From: Clostridioides difficile
Lineage (GTDB): Bacteria > Bacillota > Clostridia > Peptostreptococcales > Peptostreptococcaceae
NCBI RefSeq assembly: GCF_900243075.1
Contig: NZ_OEZH01000003.1
Span: 1 to 50,689 of the forward strand
Direction of reading: 5' to 3'
Length of the DNA: 50,689 nucleotides
Shown here piece after piece: positions 1 to 8,807 of this stretch (position 1 is its first letter; the number at the start of each line of letters is the position of its first letter). A program made the translations under genes and the position numbers. The notes below the pieces were generated by a model. It saw only the letters and a program-made list of their open reading frames with translations. It ran no database searches and was not told the DNA's origin.

Positions 1-90
1 AGAACTATACCAAATCGTAGTAGCTTAGGCAAGGCGAGGTTCAATGAAGAAGGAAAAATCTCGATATGGATATATTTGACCATATTTTGA
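1..90 (+). CDS. 3' end of an unidentified protein (partial)
   Basis: An open frame runs from the first base to a TGA at 88-90 and gives 29 residues ending in WIYLTIF. It lies 16 nt upstream of the acetyltransferase start on the same strand, as expected for the tail of an upstream gene in one transcript. The fragment is too short to assign a family, and the open frame could be chance. Confidence 0.35.
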   Translation, partial: RTIPNRSSLGKARFNEEGKISIWIYLTIF

Positions 91-106
91 GTAGCAGGAT
101 ATATAC

Positions 107-892
107 TTGATTGTAAAAATAGATAATACTTTGGAAAAAGAATTTTGGCAATATGTATCACATGAAGAAAGTTTAAACTTATTCATAATTGGATATGTTG
201 AAAACTATGGATTTAGTTCTCACTCTCAAGATATATGGTCTCAAATGAAAGGAGGAAATATAACTTCTATAGTATTAAAGAATAAGTCAACACTTATAAT
301 TTATAGTCTAAAAAATGATTTTGATATAGAAGAACTGAAGAATCATATAAAAAGTTTGGATGTAGAAAGTATAAGTGGAAAAAAGTGTGTAATAGATAGG
401 CTGACAAGTAAATACAAAGATTTTTATGAAAAACTAGATAATAAATTTTGTATATTGAAAGAAATAAAAGAAATAGATTTCTCTAACATGAAGGAGTATA
501 AAATAGAAAATGCTAAGGAAAATGATATTGATGAAATAGGGAAGCTTTTAAATAGCTCAGACTATAAAGTAAGTCAAAATTACATAGAAGAAAGAAAAGA
601 GCATTTAAAAGAAGGAAATGCAAGAGCATATTTTATTAAAAATAATGATACTATGATTAGCACTGTGTCAACTGGTATGGAAACTAGTTTTTTGGCAATG
701 GTAGTATCTGTAAGTACAGATAAAAGATACAGGGGAAAAGGACTTGCAAGTTATATGGTTTACAATTTAAGTAAAGAATTGTTGTTGGAAGGAAAGGTTC
801 CATGTCTTTTTTATAACAATGATATAGCAGGTAAAATATATCACAATATAGGATATAAAAAGATAAATGAATGGACAATACTTTTTAAATAA
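107..892 (+). CDS. GNAT family N-acetyltransferase
   Basis: The protein has 261 residues. Its C-terminal part (about 130-261) has the GNAT fold signature: a beta strand VVSVSTDKRYRGKGLAS holding the R-x-x-G-x-G acetyl-CoA pyrophosphate loop, followed by the usual final segment with a Y-x-x-I-G-Y motif near the end. The N-terminal half is lysine and isoleucine rich and probably holds a second, degenerate GNAT-like lobe, as in the FR47/double-GNAT group. The frame is closed by TAG at 92-94, so the TTG at 107 is the first usable start; its ribosome binding site is weak. The acceptor substrate cannot be deduced. The gene ends just before a bidirectional hairpin terminator. Confidence 0.8.
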   Translation: MIVKIDNTLEKEFWQYVSHEESLNLFIIGYVENYGFSSHSQDIWSQMKGGNITSIVLKNKSTLIIYSLKNDFDIEELKNHIKSLDVESISGKKCVIDRLTSKYKDFYEKLDNKFCILKEIKEIDFSNMKEYKIENAKENDIDEIGKLLNSSDYKVSQNYIEERKEHLKEGNARAYFIKNNDTMISTVSTGMETSFLAMVVSVSTDKRYRGKGLASYMVYNLSKELLLEGKVPCLFYNNDIAGKIYHNIGYKKINEWTILFK

Positions 893-905
893 TTATAAAA
901 AATAA

Positions 906-973
906 AAAACTCCATTAAGAATTAAAGTATTTATAAATAACTGTATTTTTACTATAATTCATGATGGAGTTTT
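906..973. terminator. Bidirectional hairpin between convergent genes
   Basis: The arms AAAACTCCAT (906-915) and ATGGAGTTTT (964-973) are perfectly complementary. They sit between the convergent acetyltransferase and deacetylase genes, with A/T runs on each side that give a U tract in either direction. The loop is long (48 nt). Confidence 0.6.
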
Positions 974-988
974 ATTTAATTTATAATA

Positions 989-1813
989 TTATTTTTTATT
1001 ACTTAAATAATCAAGAGTTTTAAGTTTATAACCTTCCTTTTCCCAATGTGTAAGCACCTCATCCAATATTTCAGTATTTGTTGATGAATTTGGATGTAGT
1101 AGAACTATTGCACCAGGATGTGTTCTTGAATAAATTTTATCTTTGGCAAATTCATGAGTAGGTTGTTTCTTTTCATACCAATCTACATAAGCAAAACTCC
1201 AAAATATAGATTTATAACCTAAGTCTTTTGTATATTTCAAAGATTGTTCACTAAACTTACCCATTGGTGGTCTAAAATATTTAGGCATTTCTTTTCCAGT
1301 AACATCTTTGTATGCTTTTTCTACACTTGTAATTTCTTCTTTGAATTTTTCAAAATCTGTAATACCTGCCATTGATGGGTGGCTTTTTGAATGATTACAA
1401 ACTAAATGTCCTTCTTTTTCCATACGCTTTATTAAATCTGGATTACTTTTTATATAACTTTCAACTACGAAAAACTGTGCTTTAGCATTGTGTTTTTTAA
1501 GTGTATCTAATAATTTTGGAGTATTTCCGCTTTCGTATCCAGCATCAAATGATAGATATATAACTTTTTCATTAGGATTTCCTACATAATACCCATCATA
1601 TTTTTTGAAAAAATCTGCTTCTTTTATAGGAGATGGCTGTTTACCATCTTCTCTAGGGTTAAAATACCAATCATATTCATGTGTATCTAGTGTCGGGTTA
1701 GAAATCTGAGTTTTTGTTTTATCTAATGATTTAAAATTTATACTAGCAATTCCAAAAAGTATTAGAGCAAATGTTCCTATCATAATGTATTTTTTTAGGC
1801 TATCTTTTTTCAC
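989..1813 (-). CDS. pdaA: PdaA-type polysaccharide (N-acetylmuramic acid) deacetylase
   Basis: The protein has 274 residues: an N-terminal signal anchor (about 8-27) followed by a NodB domain. The domain has the PdaA form of motif 1, SFDAGYESG, instead of the usual TFDDG. It also shows the metal-binding pair in NHSKSH, the RPPMGKFSE motif, FWSFAYVDW, and HPGAIVLLH near the end. This matches Bacillus PdaA, which deacetylates muramic acid during muramic delta-lactam formation in the spore cortex. From memory, the C. difficile enzyme at this locus (PdaA1) is needed for cortex modification and made in the forespore. The start is GTG with GAGGTG just upstream. It is transcribed away from the dinG-like gene. 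Confidence 0.88.
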   Translation of the reverse strand: MKKDSLKKYIMIGTFALILFGIASINFKSLDKTKTQISNPTLDTHEYDWYFNPREDGKQPSPIKEADFFKKYDGYYVGNPNEKVIYLSFDAGYESGNTPKLLDTLKKHNAKAQFFVVESYIKSNPDLIKRMEKEGHLVCNHSKSHPSMAGITDFEKFKEEITSVEKAYKDVTGKEMPKYFRPPMGKFSEQSLKYTKDLGYKSIFWSFAYVDWYEKKQPTHEFAKDKIYSRTHPGAIVLLHPNSSTNTEILDEVLTHWEKEGYKLKTLDYLSNKK

Positions 1814-1857
1814 AATTTCACCTCTTATTTAAAATTTAAAGTGTATTTCTTACAATA

Positions 1858-1888
1858 TAGTTTGAATATTTATAGTTAAAAATATTCA
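1858..1888 (-). promoter_or_regulatory. Candidate sigma-G/sigma-F type promoter of pdaA
   Basis: On the minus strand TGAATA (1888-1883) is followed after 18 nt by CAAACTA (1864-1858). This resembles the forespore sigma consensus TGnATA-N17/18-CATACTA with one mismatch in the -10. It lies about 45 nt upstream of the pdaA start, which fits forespore expression. Found by eye only. Confidence 0.4.
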
Positions 1889-2035
1889 TATATACAAATA
1901 ATAAATTAAATAAGTTTATTGTAAGATGTATAAAATTAATATTAATTATCTTAAATAAAGTATATATAAATGATAAAATATAAAGAGCAATCATTGTAAA
2001 TAAGTTAGGCTAGTTTAACTTGAAGGGATATAAAA

Positions 2036-5000
2036 ATGGATAATATAATAAGTGTATTGAATAATGTTGTGTTTTTAGATATAGAAGTTAGTGGATTAGA
2101 TTATTTAAATTCAGAAATTTTAGAAGTTGGAGCTGTTAAGGTTAAAGATTGGAAAGTAGATACATATCAATCATTAATAAAAAATAAATCTGAGGTACCT
2201 ATAGAAGTATTCTCAATATGTAGAAATTTAGATAAAAATGATTTAGAAATAGCTAATGAAATAGAAAAAGTAGAAGATAGACTTATAAATTTTGTAGAAG
2301 ATAGCTTGATTATATGTCATGATTTAAGTTTGAAAAAAAAGTTTTTTGAATATCATATGCCAAAGTTAAAAAACAAATTTATTGATTCAATTGAATTAGC
2401 AGTTATTTTAGAACCATATCATAAAGATTATAGCTTAGAATACTTAAAAAATACTTTAACAAATTGTAATTCTAAAGTGAAAAATAGGGCTTTATCAGAT
2501 GCTATTGATATAATAAATGTTGTAAATTGCCTTCTAGTAAGATTTAATAGTTATGAAAAAACTACTTTAGAGCCATTAAGCTTTAAAATAAATTCATATC
2601 TTAAAAAATTTAATCTCCCAACATGGGAGTGGAGTAAATTTTTAGAGGAGGCAAATTATGATTTATCAAACAATATAAATGTTAAAAAAGAATACAAGAG
2701 ATTTAATTCAAAAGAAGAAAGTAAAAAAGAAAAAGAAACCTTAAAACTTTTAAATGAAGAAGAAAAAAATTATGAAGAATTATTAAAATATAAAACTATC
2801 TGGGAGAATAAAGAAGGATTTACATATGAGTATAGACCTGGTCAATATGAGCTTTCTAAAACAATAAGGGAGTTGTTTAGAAATAGTGAATATGAAGAAA
2901 AAATTGCGTGTATAGAAGCTCCAACTGGTATAGGTAAAAGTGTAGGATATTTATTGCCTGCTATATTAGAATCTAGAATTAATAAAAAAAGATTACTAAT
3001 TTCTACTGATACAAAGGAGTTGCAGATACAATTAATAAATAAAGATATTCCAAATGTATTAGATTCTTTGGGGCTAAATGGAAAAGTAAGTTATGGGTAT
3101 ATAAAAGGTAAAAATAATTATATTTGTATAGATAGACTGGAAACATATATAGCAGATTATGAATCTCAAAACCCCACTAAAGGAGAAATATTATCTTTAA
3201 TATTTTTAGAGAGGTTAGTTGAAGGTGGTAAATATGGAGATATAGAAGAGATAAATTATTGGGTGTTGGATAATTTTAAGGAAATAAGTATTCATTTAAG
3301 AAACATAAGTTGTGACCCAAATATGTGCAGACCTAAAAAATGTAAAAAGGATTGTTTATATAAAAATAGAATAGAAGAATTGAAAGATGAACATATAACA
3401 GTAGTAAATCACTCACTATTAGCTAAATGGCCATATAAAGATGAAAAACCTTTAGAAAATATAATAGTAGATGAAGCACATAATCTGACTGAAAAGGGAT
3501 ATGATTTTTTTTCAAGTATTGTAAATTCAAAGTCTTTAAGGTATTTATTACAAGAAATTTATCCTTACGAGTTTATTCAAAATAGTAGCTTCATATATAA
3601 AAAATACAGTAGAAATATGAGGAAAATAAAGGCTTTTGACAAATTTTATAACGTATTAAAAATTGAAAGAAAAGATAAACAAAAAATTGCAAGAAGTATA
3701 AATCTTATTCTTGAAGAGATAGATTCAATATTGAACTTTGGCAGTTGTAATGAATATAATAGTGTGAGTAATTATAATTTGAGATGGGAACTGAATTTGC
3801 AAATAGATGAAATTGCGGGAAAATTGAAGAAAGATGGTGTGGATACTGAAATAAGCTATAGAGTTTATAGTGAAAAGATAAAGTTAAGTTGTGAAAAAAT
3901 AATGAAAAATTTAGTTTCAATAATAATAACAATTTATAGGAACATTGATGATGACAGTATAGATAAAGAAGCAGATATATATAAATTTGGAAAGGCAAAG
4001 ACAAGAGATTTAGAGGATATAAAGATTATCTTTGAAATCTTTTTAGAATATGATGAAAAGGATGATTATGCAAGGATAGTTGAAATTGATAAGAATTATA
4101 ATGATTTTGAATTTCGAGTAGTACCATTAAAAATAGCGGATTTGTTTGAAGAAAATATTTTATCTCAATTAGAAAAAGGAATATTTTTGTCTGCGACTTT
4201 AAGTTTATCTGAAAATATGTCTTATTTTAAAAGTACATTAGGAATAAATAGGGTTAAGAATGTAGAAAAGATTATAGAACCAATTTTTGATTATAAAAAT
4301 AGGGTTTCTGTAGTTGCATTTTCTGACATCTGTGAGTACAGAAATTCTGAATTTCCAAATGAAATGAGTAAAATTATATCTAATATATCACAGATTACAG
4401 AAGGTCATACCTTGGCTCTTTTTAATAGTAAAGATAGACAAGAAAAGACTTATGAAATATTGAAAAAATATTTACATGGTTTTAACTTAGAAATTTATGC
4501 TGATAAAAAGGGTATTAGGCATCTTAATGATTTGAGTAGAAAATGTGTAGTACTTGGTTCAAAAGGATGTTTTGAGGGTGTAGATATTCCAGGAGATGGT
4601 TTGGTATGTGTAACTTTAGACAAGCTTCCAAATCTAAATCCTAAAGACCCTTTGTATTTTACTATAATGAAGAAGTATAATATAGATTACTATACTATGA
4701 ATTATCCTCAAATGACTATAAAGGTAAAGCAAGCTATGGGGAGAATTTTAAGAAGTAAATATGACTATGGATGTTTTGTGATTTTTGATGTAGGAACTAA
4801 TATAAGTGTGCTGAAGAGATTAGAGAAAGATTTACATGGTTGTAAAATTTCAAAGGTGAATAGCAATGAGTTTTATACTTATATAAAGCAACATTTCAAT
4901 AAATCTAGAAGTCTAATACTAAAATCTGTTATATTCGATACTGTAAAAGCGTTGAATGTTGATGCTAAAATAGATAACAATGATGTTGATAAGGATATTA

Positions 5001-5155
5001 TAAGAAAAGATATGAATGAAAATATAAGACAAAGAGCTGTAAAAGGAGAAGTGTATCATATAGATATTGTAAACAAAGATATGAAAGTAAAATATTTTGA
5101 TAGAAACTATCTAATAAATTTAGATATATTTATGAGAGAAGAACATAAAAACTAA
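2036..5155 (+). CDS. dinG: DinG-family Fe-S helicase with N-terminal DnaQ-like domain
   Basis: The protein has 1039 residues. Residues 1-165 form a DEDDh (DnaQ/epsilon) exonuclease-like domain with D15-x-E17 in FLDIEVSG. The XPD/DinG superfamily 2 helicase follows: Walker A APTGIGKS (295-302), a cysteine set C364, C431, C436 and C440 (C426 nearby) in the place of the DinG 4Fe-4S cluster, DEAH at 479-482, and a C-terminal motif VI region MGRILRSKYD. It is expected to unwind DNA or R-loops during repair. The exonuclease domain lacks two catalytic positions: K100 stands where the second Asp is expected and N150 where the His is expected, so it may be inactive. RNase HI follows 17 nt downstream, suggesting a joint role on RNA-DNA hybrids. 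Confidence 0.88.
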   Translation: MDNIISVLNNVVFLDIEVSGLDYLNSEILEVGAVKVKDWKVDTYQSLIKNKSEVPIEVFSICRNLDKNDLEIANEIEKVEDRLINFVEDSLIICHDLSLKKKFFEYHMPKLKNKFIDSIELAVILEPYHKDYSLEYLKNTLTNCNSKVKNRALSDAIDIINVVNCLLVRFNSYEKTTLEPLSFKINSYLKKFNLPTWEWSKFLEEANYDLSNNINVKKEYKRFNSKEESKKEKETLKLLNEEEKNYEELLKYKTIWENKEGFTYEYRPGQYELSKTIRELFRNSEYEEKIACIEAPTGIGKSVGYLLPAILESRINKKRLLISTDTKELQIQLINKDIPNVLDSLGLNGKVSYGYIKGKNNYICIDRLETYIADYESQNPTKGEILSLIFLERLVEGGKYGDIEEINYWVLDNFKEISIHLRNISCDPNMCRPKKCKKDCLYKNRIEELKDEHITVVNHSLLAKWPYKDEKPLENIIVDEAHNLTEKGYDFFSSIVNSKSLRYLLQEIYPYEFIQNSSFIYKKYSRNMRKIKAFDKFYNVLKIERKDKQKIARSINLILEEIDSILNFGSCNEYNSVSNYNLRWELNLQIDEIAGKLKKDGVDTEISYRVYSEKIKLSCEKIMKNLVSIIITIYRNIDDDSIDKEADIYKFGKAKTRDLEDIKIIFEIFLEYDEKDDYARIVEIDKNYNDFEFRVVPLKIADLFEENILSQLEKGIFLSATLSLSENMSYFKSTLGINRVKNVEKIIEPIFDYKNRVSVVAFSDICEYRNSEFPNEMSKIISNISQITEGHTLALFNSKDRQEKTYEILKKYLHGFNLEIYADKKGIRHLNDLSRKCVVLGSKGCFEGVDIPGDGLVCVTLDKLPNLNPKDPLYFTIMKKYNIDYYTMNYPQMTIKVKQAMGRILRSKYDYGCFVIFDVGTNISVLKRLEKDLHGCKISKVNSNEFYTYIKQHFNKSRSLILKSVIFDTVKALNVDAKIDNNDVDKDIIRKDMNENIRQRAVKGEVYHIDIVNKDMKVKYFDRNYLINLDIFMREEHKN

Positions 5156-5172
5156 GAGTGGGAGTGATATAT

Positions 5173-5772
5173 TTGGCAAAACAAAAGTTTTATGCCGTAA
5201 AAAAAGGTAAAAGTATAGGTGTATATAATACATGGGATGAGTGCAAAAAACAAGTAAATGGATTTTCAGGAGCTGAATATAAGAGTTTTTCTACTTTGCA
5301 AGAAGCAAAAGAATATATTTATGGGTCAGAAAAACTAAGCTTTAAAGAAGACGAGGAATTTATAGAAGCGTATGTAGATGGAAGTTATGAACATTCAATA
5401 AAGATGTATGGCTCAGGTGTTGTAATTTTAAAAAATAATGAAGTTATAAAAACCTATAGTGAAAAAGGAAAAGAGGAAACTCTAGTAGGAATGAGAAATG
5501 TAGCTGGGGAGATAGAAGCTTCTAAGATTGCAATGCAATATTGTATTGATAATAACATTCAAAACTTGATTTTATATTTTGACTATGAAGGTATTGAAAA
5601 GTGGTGTACTGGAGTTTGGAAAACAAATAAAGAAGGGACTATAGCATATAAAAATTTCTATGACAGTATTAAGAATAAGCTTAATGTAAAATTTACAAAG
5701 GTTAAAGCACACTCTGGAAATAAGTATAATGAAGAAGCTGATAAATTAGCTAAAAAAGCTATTGGTGTATAA
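5173..5772 (+). CDS. rnhA: Ribonuclease HI with N-terminal hybrid-binding domain
   Basis: The protein has 199 residues from TTG 5173, chosen because GGGAGTG (5160-5166) lies 6 nt upstream; an in-frame GTG at 5158 would place the start before that ribosome binding site. Residues 1-50 (KFYAVKKGKSIGVY...) form the small RNase H/viroplasmin-like hybrid-binding domain found in eukaryotic-type RNase H1. The catalytic domain has all four acids: D in AYVDGSYEHS, E in GEIEASK, D in YFDYEGIEKW, and D in EEADKLAKKA. It cleaves the RNA strand of RNA-DNA hybrids. It directly follows the DinG-like helicase and is probably co-transcribed with it. Confidence 0.9.
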   Translation: MAKQKFYAVKKGKSIGVYNTWDECKKQVNGFSGAEYKSFSTLQEAKEYIYGSEKLSFKEDEEFIEAYVDGSYEHSIKMYGSGVVILKNNEVIKTYSEKGKEETLVGMRNVAGEIEASKIAMQYCIDNNIQNLILYFDYEGIEKWCTGVWKTNKEGTIAYKNFYDSIKNKLNVKFTKVKAHSGNKYNEEADKLAKKAIGV

Positions 5773-5865
5773 TGAAAAGCTATTTATACATAGTAAGATG
5801 CTATAAGAGTATATTTAAACTCTTAACTTATAATTAAATAACTTATAATTAAATAAATTTTGATT

Positions 5866-5970
5866 AAAAAAGCAGATTGTATTATGAGAAAATAAGTATC
5901 TAATTTAGAAACAATTAATAGTAGTATTAATTAGATACAGCTTATTTAATATAATAAAATCTGCTTTTTT
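5866..5970. terminator. Long bidirectional hairpin terminator
   Basis: AAAAAAGCAGATT (5866-5878) pairs with AATCTGCTTTTTT (5958-5970). Nested inside, TATCTAATT pairs with AATTAGATA, and AATAAG pairs across a short offset with CTTATT. It separates convergent rnhA and cotE and has U tracts in both directions. Confidence 0.75.
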
Positions 5971-5999
5971 ATATAATTATAAAATTTTACTATATTCTA

Positions 6000-8129
6000 T
6001 TAGAATTGCCCATAAATACCTTCAAGTTCTTCTTTTAATACCTCAGGGTCATTTATACCAATAGACATGGTTCTAGCCAATATATTTGCCTGGTCGTAAG
6101 TTGATGTCCATGAGAATACACCACCTAGACAATTTCTAAGAACATATTGAGTTTTTAAGAATATTGATAAAGCATCATCATATGACATTGCAAAATCTCC
6201 GTCTTTAACTAAATATGGAACTTGAGCAGTATTATCAAATCTATATTCATATCCATTTTTATTTATATAATCCCTTCTAAGTTCATCATAAGTTCTTGTT
6301 ATAGTAGCACCTAATCTTCCATAAAATGGTATGCCAAGAAGAATTTTCTCAGAAGGCATTCCAGCATTTTCAAGATTTCTTACCATTGCATCAACACTAT
6401 ATCCTGGTAAAGATAAGTCAGAATCAAAAAGGTTTGCTTGATGTTTTCTACCATTTGCTCCTGTTTCACCTGCTGTAAAATCATAGCTCATAAGATTGAA
6501 ATAATCTATTATTGGAGCTATTTTATCTATTTCAGCACTTGAATTTATATATCCTCTATCTCCTGTTCCAGCTACACTAAGCCATTTGTCATCTCCTATA
6601 ACGTCTCTTATGGCAGTTAGTAAAAGTGTAAAGTTTTCTCTATCTTGAGGTCTTGATGTTATCCCAGATGCACTACTTCCAGGATATTCCCAGTCTATAT
6701 CCACTCCATCTAAAGCGTATTCATTTATCATCTGATTAACCTGTCTTGCAAAATTGTACCTAGATGTAGGAGTTAATGCTGCATCAGAGAAGCCTTCAGC
6801 TCCCCAACCTCCAATAGCTACAATTACTTGTAAACTAGGTTTTTCACCTTTAAGAGCAAGTAATTGATTTAAAAATCTAGGATAAGGAATAAACAAATTG
6901 CCAGACTGGTCTATCTCTGCAAAAGCAAAGATAACTGCATCCAATAATTGTGCATCTACATTAGTTGGGTTACCAAGAACATATTCCGCCACAATTGGAT
7001 TGATATCTGGACAGTTTACATTTTCAACTATTGGATTGTATGGGTCTGTTATTTGTGGTCTAACTAATTTTTTTGACTCTTTTAAAGTCTTCATAGCTAT
7101 TTTTTTAGTATTTTTTTCACTAGTATAATCGTAGTTTTTATAATTGTGCTTATAGAAATCTTCATAACTACTATCTTCTTTATCATAGCTAGAGCTTATT
7201 TTGTCACAAGATTTGTCTTTGTCGTAGTTATAATTTGTTTCATCACAAGATTTATCTTTAAACTTATCTTGCTTGAAGTTGTGAGCCTTGTTAGTATTTT
7301 TGTTGTGTTTTTTATCATGCTTACAATCATCTTTTATGTCAGTTTTGTGTTCTTGTTTACAGTCAAGAGCTTTGTTAGTGTAGTCATGCTGTTCATGTTC
7401 ACAATTACATTCGTTCTCAATGTTTTTAGTATGTTCTGTTTTCCAGCTATAAGTATTATCAATTTTCTTGTTCAATTCTTCATGATTATAATTATCTGGT
7501 ACAAAACATAAATACCAATCCATACAAGAATATTTCTTATTACAGCTGTTAACTCTATTTTTTAATTCTTTATAGTTTTTAGGATATGGCAAAATCACTG
7601 GCATTCCAGGGAACCAATTCGCAGGAGTAACTATATTATCTCTATCACTAGTTTGAAGTGCATCTACTATTCTAAGTATTTCTGGAATATTTCTTCCTGT
7701 AGTTAGTGGATAATAAAGAATTGTTCTTAAAATTTGATTATTATCTATAATAAATACAGAACGGACAGTTGATGTATCACTCATTGGTTTTGATATCATG
7801 CCATATAATTTGGCAATTCTCATATCTCTATCTTCTATAATAGGAAATGGAATTTCTACACCTGTAAGTAAAGAAATATTGTACATCCAAGCTAAATGTG
7901 AGCTATTGCTATCAACACTTAGACCAATTAGTTCTGTATTTCTTTTTTTAAATTCGTCATAATATTTAGCAAAACATAAAAATTCTGTAGTACAAACTGG
8001 TGTAAAATCACCAGGATGTGAAAATAAAACAATCCAATTACCTTTATAATCAGAGAGTCTAATAGAGCCGTTTGTTGTATTGGCTTTAAAATCAGGAGCC
8101 TTTGATCCTAAACTTGGCAAATTTGGCAT
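6000..8129 (-). CDS. cotE: CotE, bifunctional peroxiredoxin-chitinase spore coat protein
   Basis: The protein has 709 residues from ATG 8129, which has GAGGGGTGAT upstream; an in-frame GTG three codons earlier gives 712. The N-terminal AhpC/1-Cys peroxiredoxin domain (about 1-215) has the peroxidatic Cys46 in FTPVCTTEF. A low-complexity linker of about 130 residues follows, rich in Lys, Asp, His, Tyr and Cys. The C-terminal GH18 chitinase domain has the catalytic D-G-V-D-I-D-W-E motif and the IGGWG strand. This fusion is the known C. difficile CotE coat protein, linked in the literature to mucin and chitin degradation and colonisation. No signal peptide is seen, consistent with assembly on the spore from the mother cell. 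It is a single-gene transcript between a terminator and a divergent membrane protein gene. Confidence 0.95.
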   Translation of the reverse strand: MPNLPSLGSKAPDFKANTTNGSIRLSDYKGNWIVLFSHPGDFTPVCTTEFLCFAKYYDEFKKRNTELIGLSVDSNSSHLAWMYNISLLTGVEIPFPIIEDRDMRIAKLYGMISKPMSDTSTVRSVFIIDNNQILRTILYYPLTTGRNIPEILRIVDALQTSDRDNIVTPANWFPGMPVILPYPKNYKELKNRVNSCNKKYSCMDWYLCFVPDNYNHEELNKKIDNTYSWKTEHTKNIENECNCEHEQHDYTNKALDCKQEHKTDIKDDCKHDKKHNKNTNKAHNFKQDKFKDKSCDETNYNYDKDKSCDKISSSYDKEDSSYEDFYKHNYKNYDYTSEKNTKKIAMKTLKESKKLVRPQITDPYNPIVENVNCPDINPIVAEYVLGNPTNVDAQLLDAVIFAFAEIDQSGNLFIPYPRFLNQLLALKGEKPSLQVIVAIGGWGAEGFSDAALTPTSRYNFARQVNQMINEYALDGVDIDWEYPGSSASGITSRPQDRENFTLLLTAIRDVIGDDKWLSVAGTGDRGYINSSAEIDKIAPIIDYFNLMSYDFTAGETGANGRKHQANLFDSDLSLPGYSVDAMVRNLENAGMPSEKILLGIPFYGRLGATITRTYDELRRDYINKNGYEYRFDNTAQVPYLVKDGDFAMSYDDALSIFLKTQYVLRNCLGGVFSWTSTYDQANILARTMSIGINDPEVLKEELEGIYGQF

Positions 8130-8360
8130 GTAAATCACCCCTCAATAAATTATCATTTATTCTATTCTATTAATTAATACATATTAGTGTTACTACTTTA
8201 TTAAAAATTAAGGAATCCTTATGTCAAAAAAAGATATTTATTAAAAAGATTTAATATTTTCCTAATAAAGTGACAATAGTAATTGCTATTTTTTTACTAA
8301 TTTGGTATAGTAATGGATAAGGGGTAGTGTCAATATTAGCGATTATACGAGGTGATTGGA

Positions 8361-8642
8361 TTGAAAAAAATTCTAAGAATTTTAGTTATCTCCATGATGA
8401 TATGTTTTGCAATGACTTTTGCATTAGTATTAATAAATTCAGTTATGGGAGTACATATAGGATTGGATTATTACTTTTTGATGGGAAGCGTGCTTACAGT
8501 TTGTTTAACAATTGGAATTGTTTTATGCAATGCTAGAAAAATATTTGATAACAAAACTATACATAAAACAAGAATGAAAAATGTCAGTGCTAATAAAAAA
8601 CAAAATAGTCATTCTAGGGATATAAAAAGAAAGATATCATAA
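8361..8642 (+). CDS. Small two-span membrane protein, unknown
   Basis: The protein has 93 residues starting at TTG 8361, with GAGGTGAT (8349-8356) as ribosome binding site; a GTG at 8352 lies inside that site. Two hydrophobic segments are visible (about 4-24, ILRILVISMMICFAMTFALV, and about 33-55), followed by a basic polar tail rich in Lys, Asn and Arg, predicted to be cytoplasmic. No family is recognised. A strong terminator follows, so it is probably monocistronic. Confidence 0.65.
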   Translation: MKKILRILVISMMICFAMTFALVLINSVMGVHIGLDYYFLMGSVLTVCLTIGIVLCNARKIFDNKTIHKTRMKNVSANKKQNSHSRDIKRKIS

Positions 8643-8690
8643 TTTATGTAAAGGAAATATTTATGTATAAAATAATGATTGATAGGTAAA

Positions 8691-8727
8691 ATAAAAACAC
8701 GATTTAACTTGTGTTTTTATTTTTTTT
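8691..8727 (+). terminator. Rho-independent terminator
   Basis: ATAAAAACAC (8691-8700) and GTGTTTTTAT (8711-8720) form a perfect 10-bp stem with a 10-nt loop, followed by a run of seven T. Confidence 0.85.
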
Positions 8728-8807
8728 CAGGAATTATGATATAATAACCAATAAGAAATTTAGGTTACCATAAAATATAAATATTGCTAAATGGAGAGGG
8801 AACTATA

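Noticed and set aside
5158-5172. GTG 5158 as the RNase HI start
   Set aside because: It would place the start before the GGGAGTG ribosome binding site; TTG 5173 has the right spacing and begins at the conserved hybrid-binding domain.
7146-7511. Plus-strand hydrophobic ORF opposite the cotE linker
   Set aside because: It is the antisense of the Lys/Asp/His-rich linker, has no ribosome binding site, and its hydrophobic composition is explained by the complementary codons.
8216-8240. Short palindrome AAGGAATCCTT upstream of cotE
   Set aside because: It is only 11 nt in an AT-rich spacer and not positioned at a recognisable promoter.
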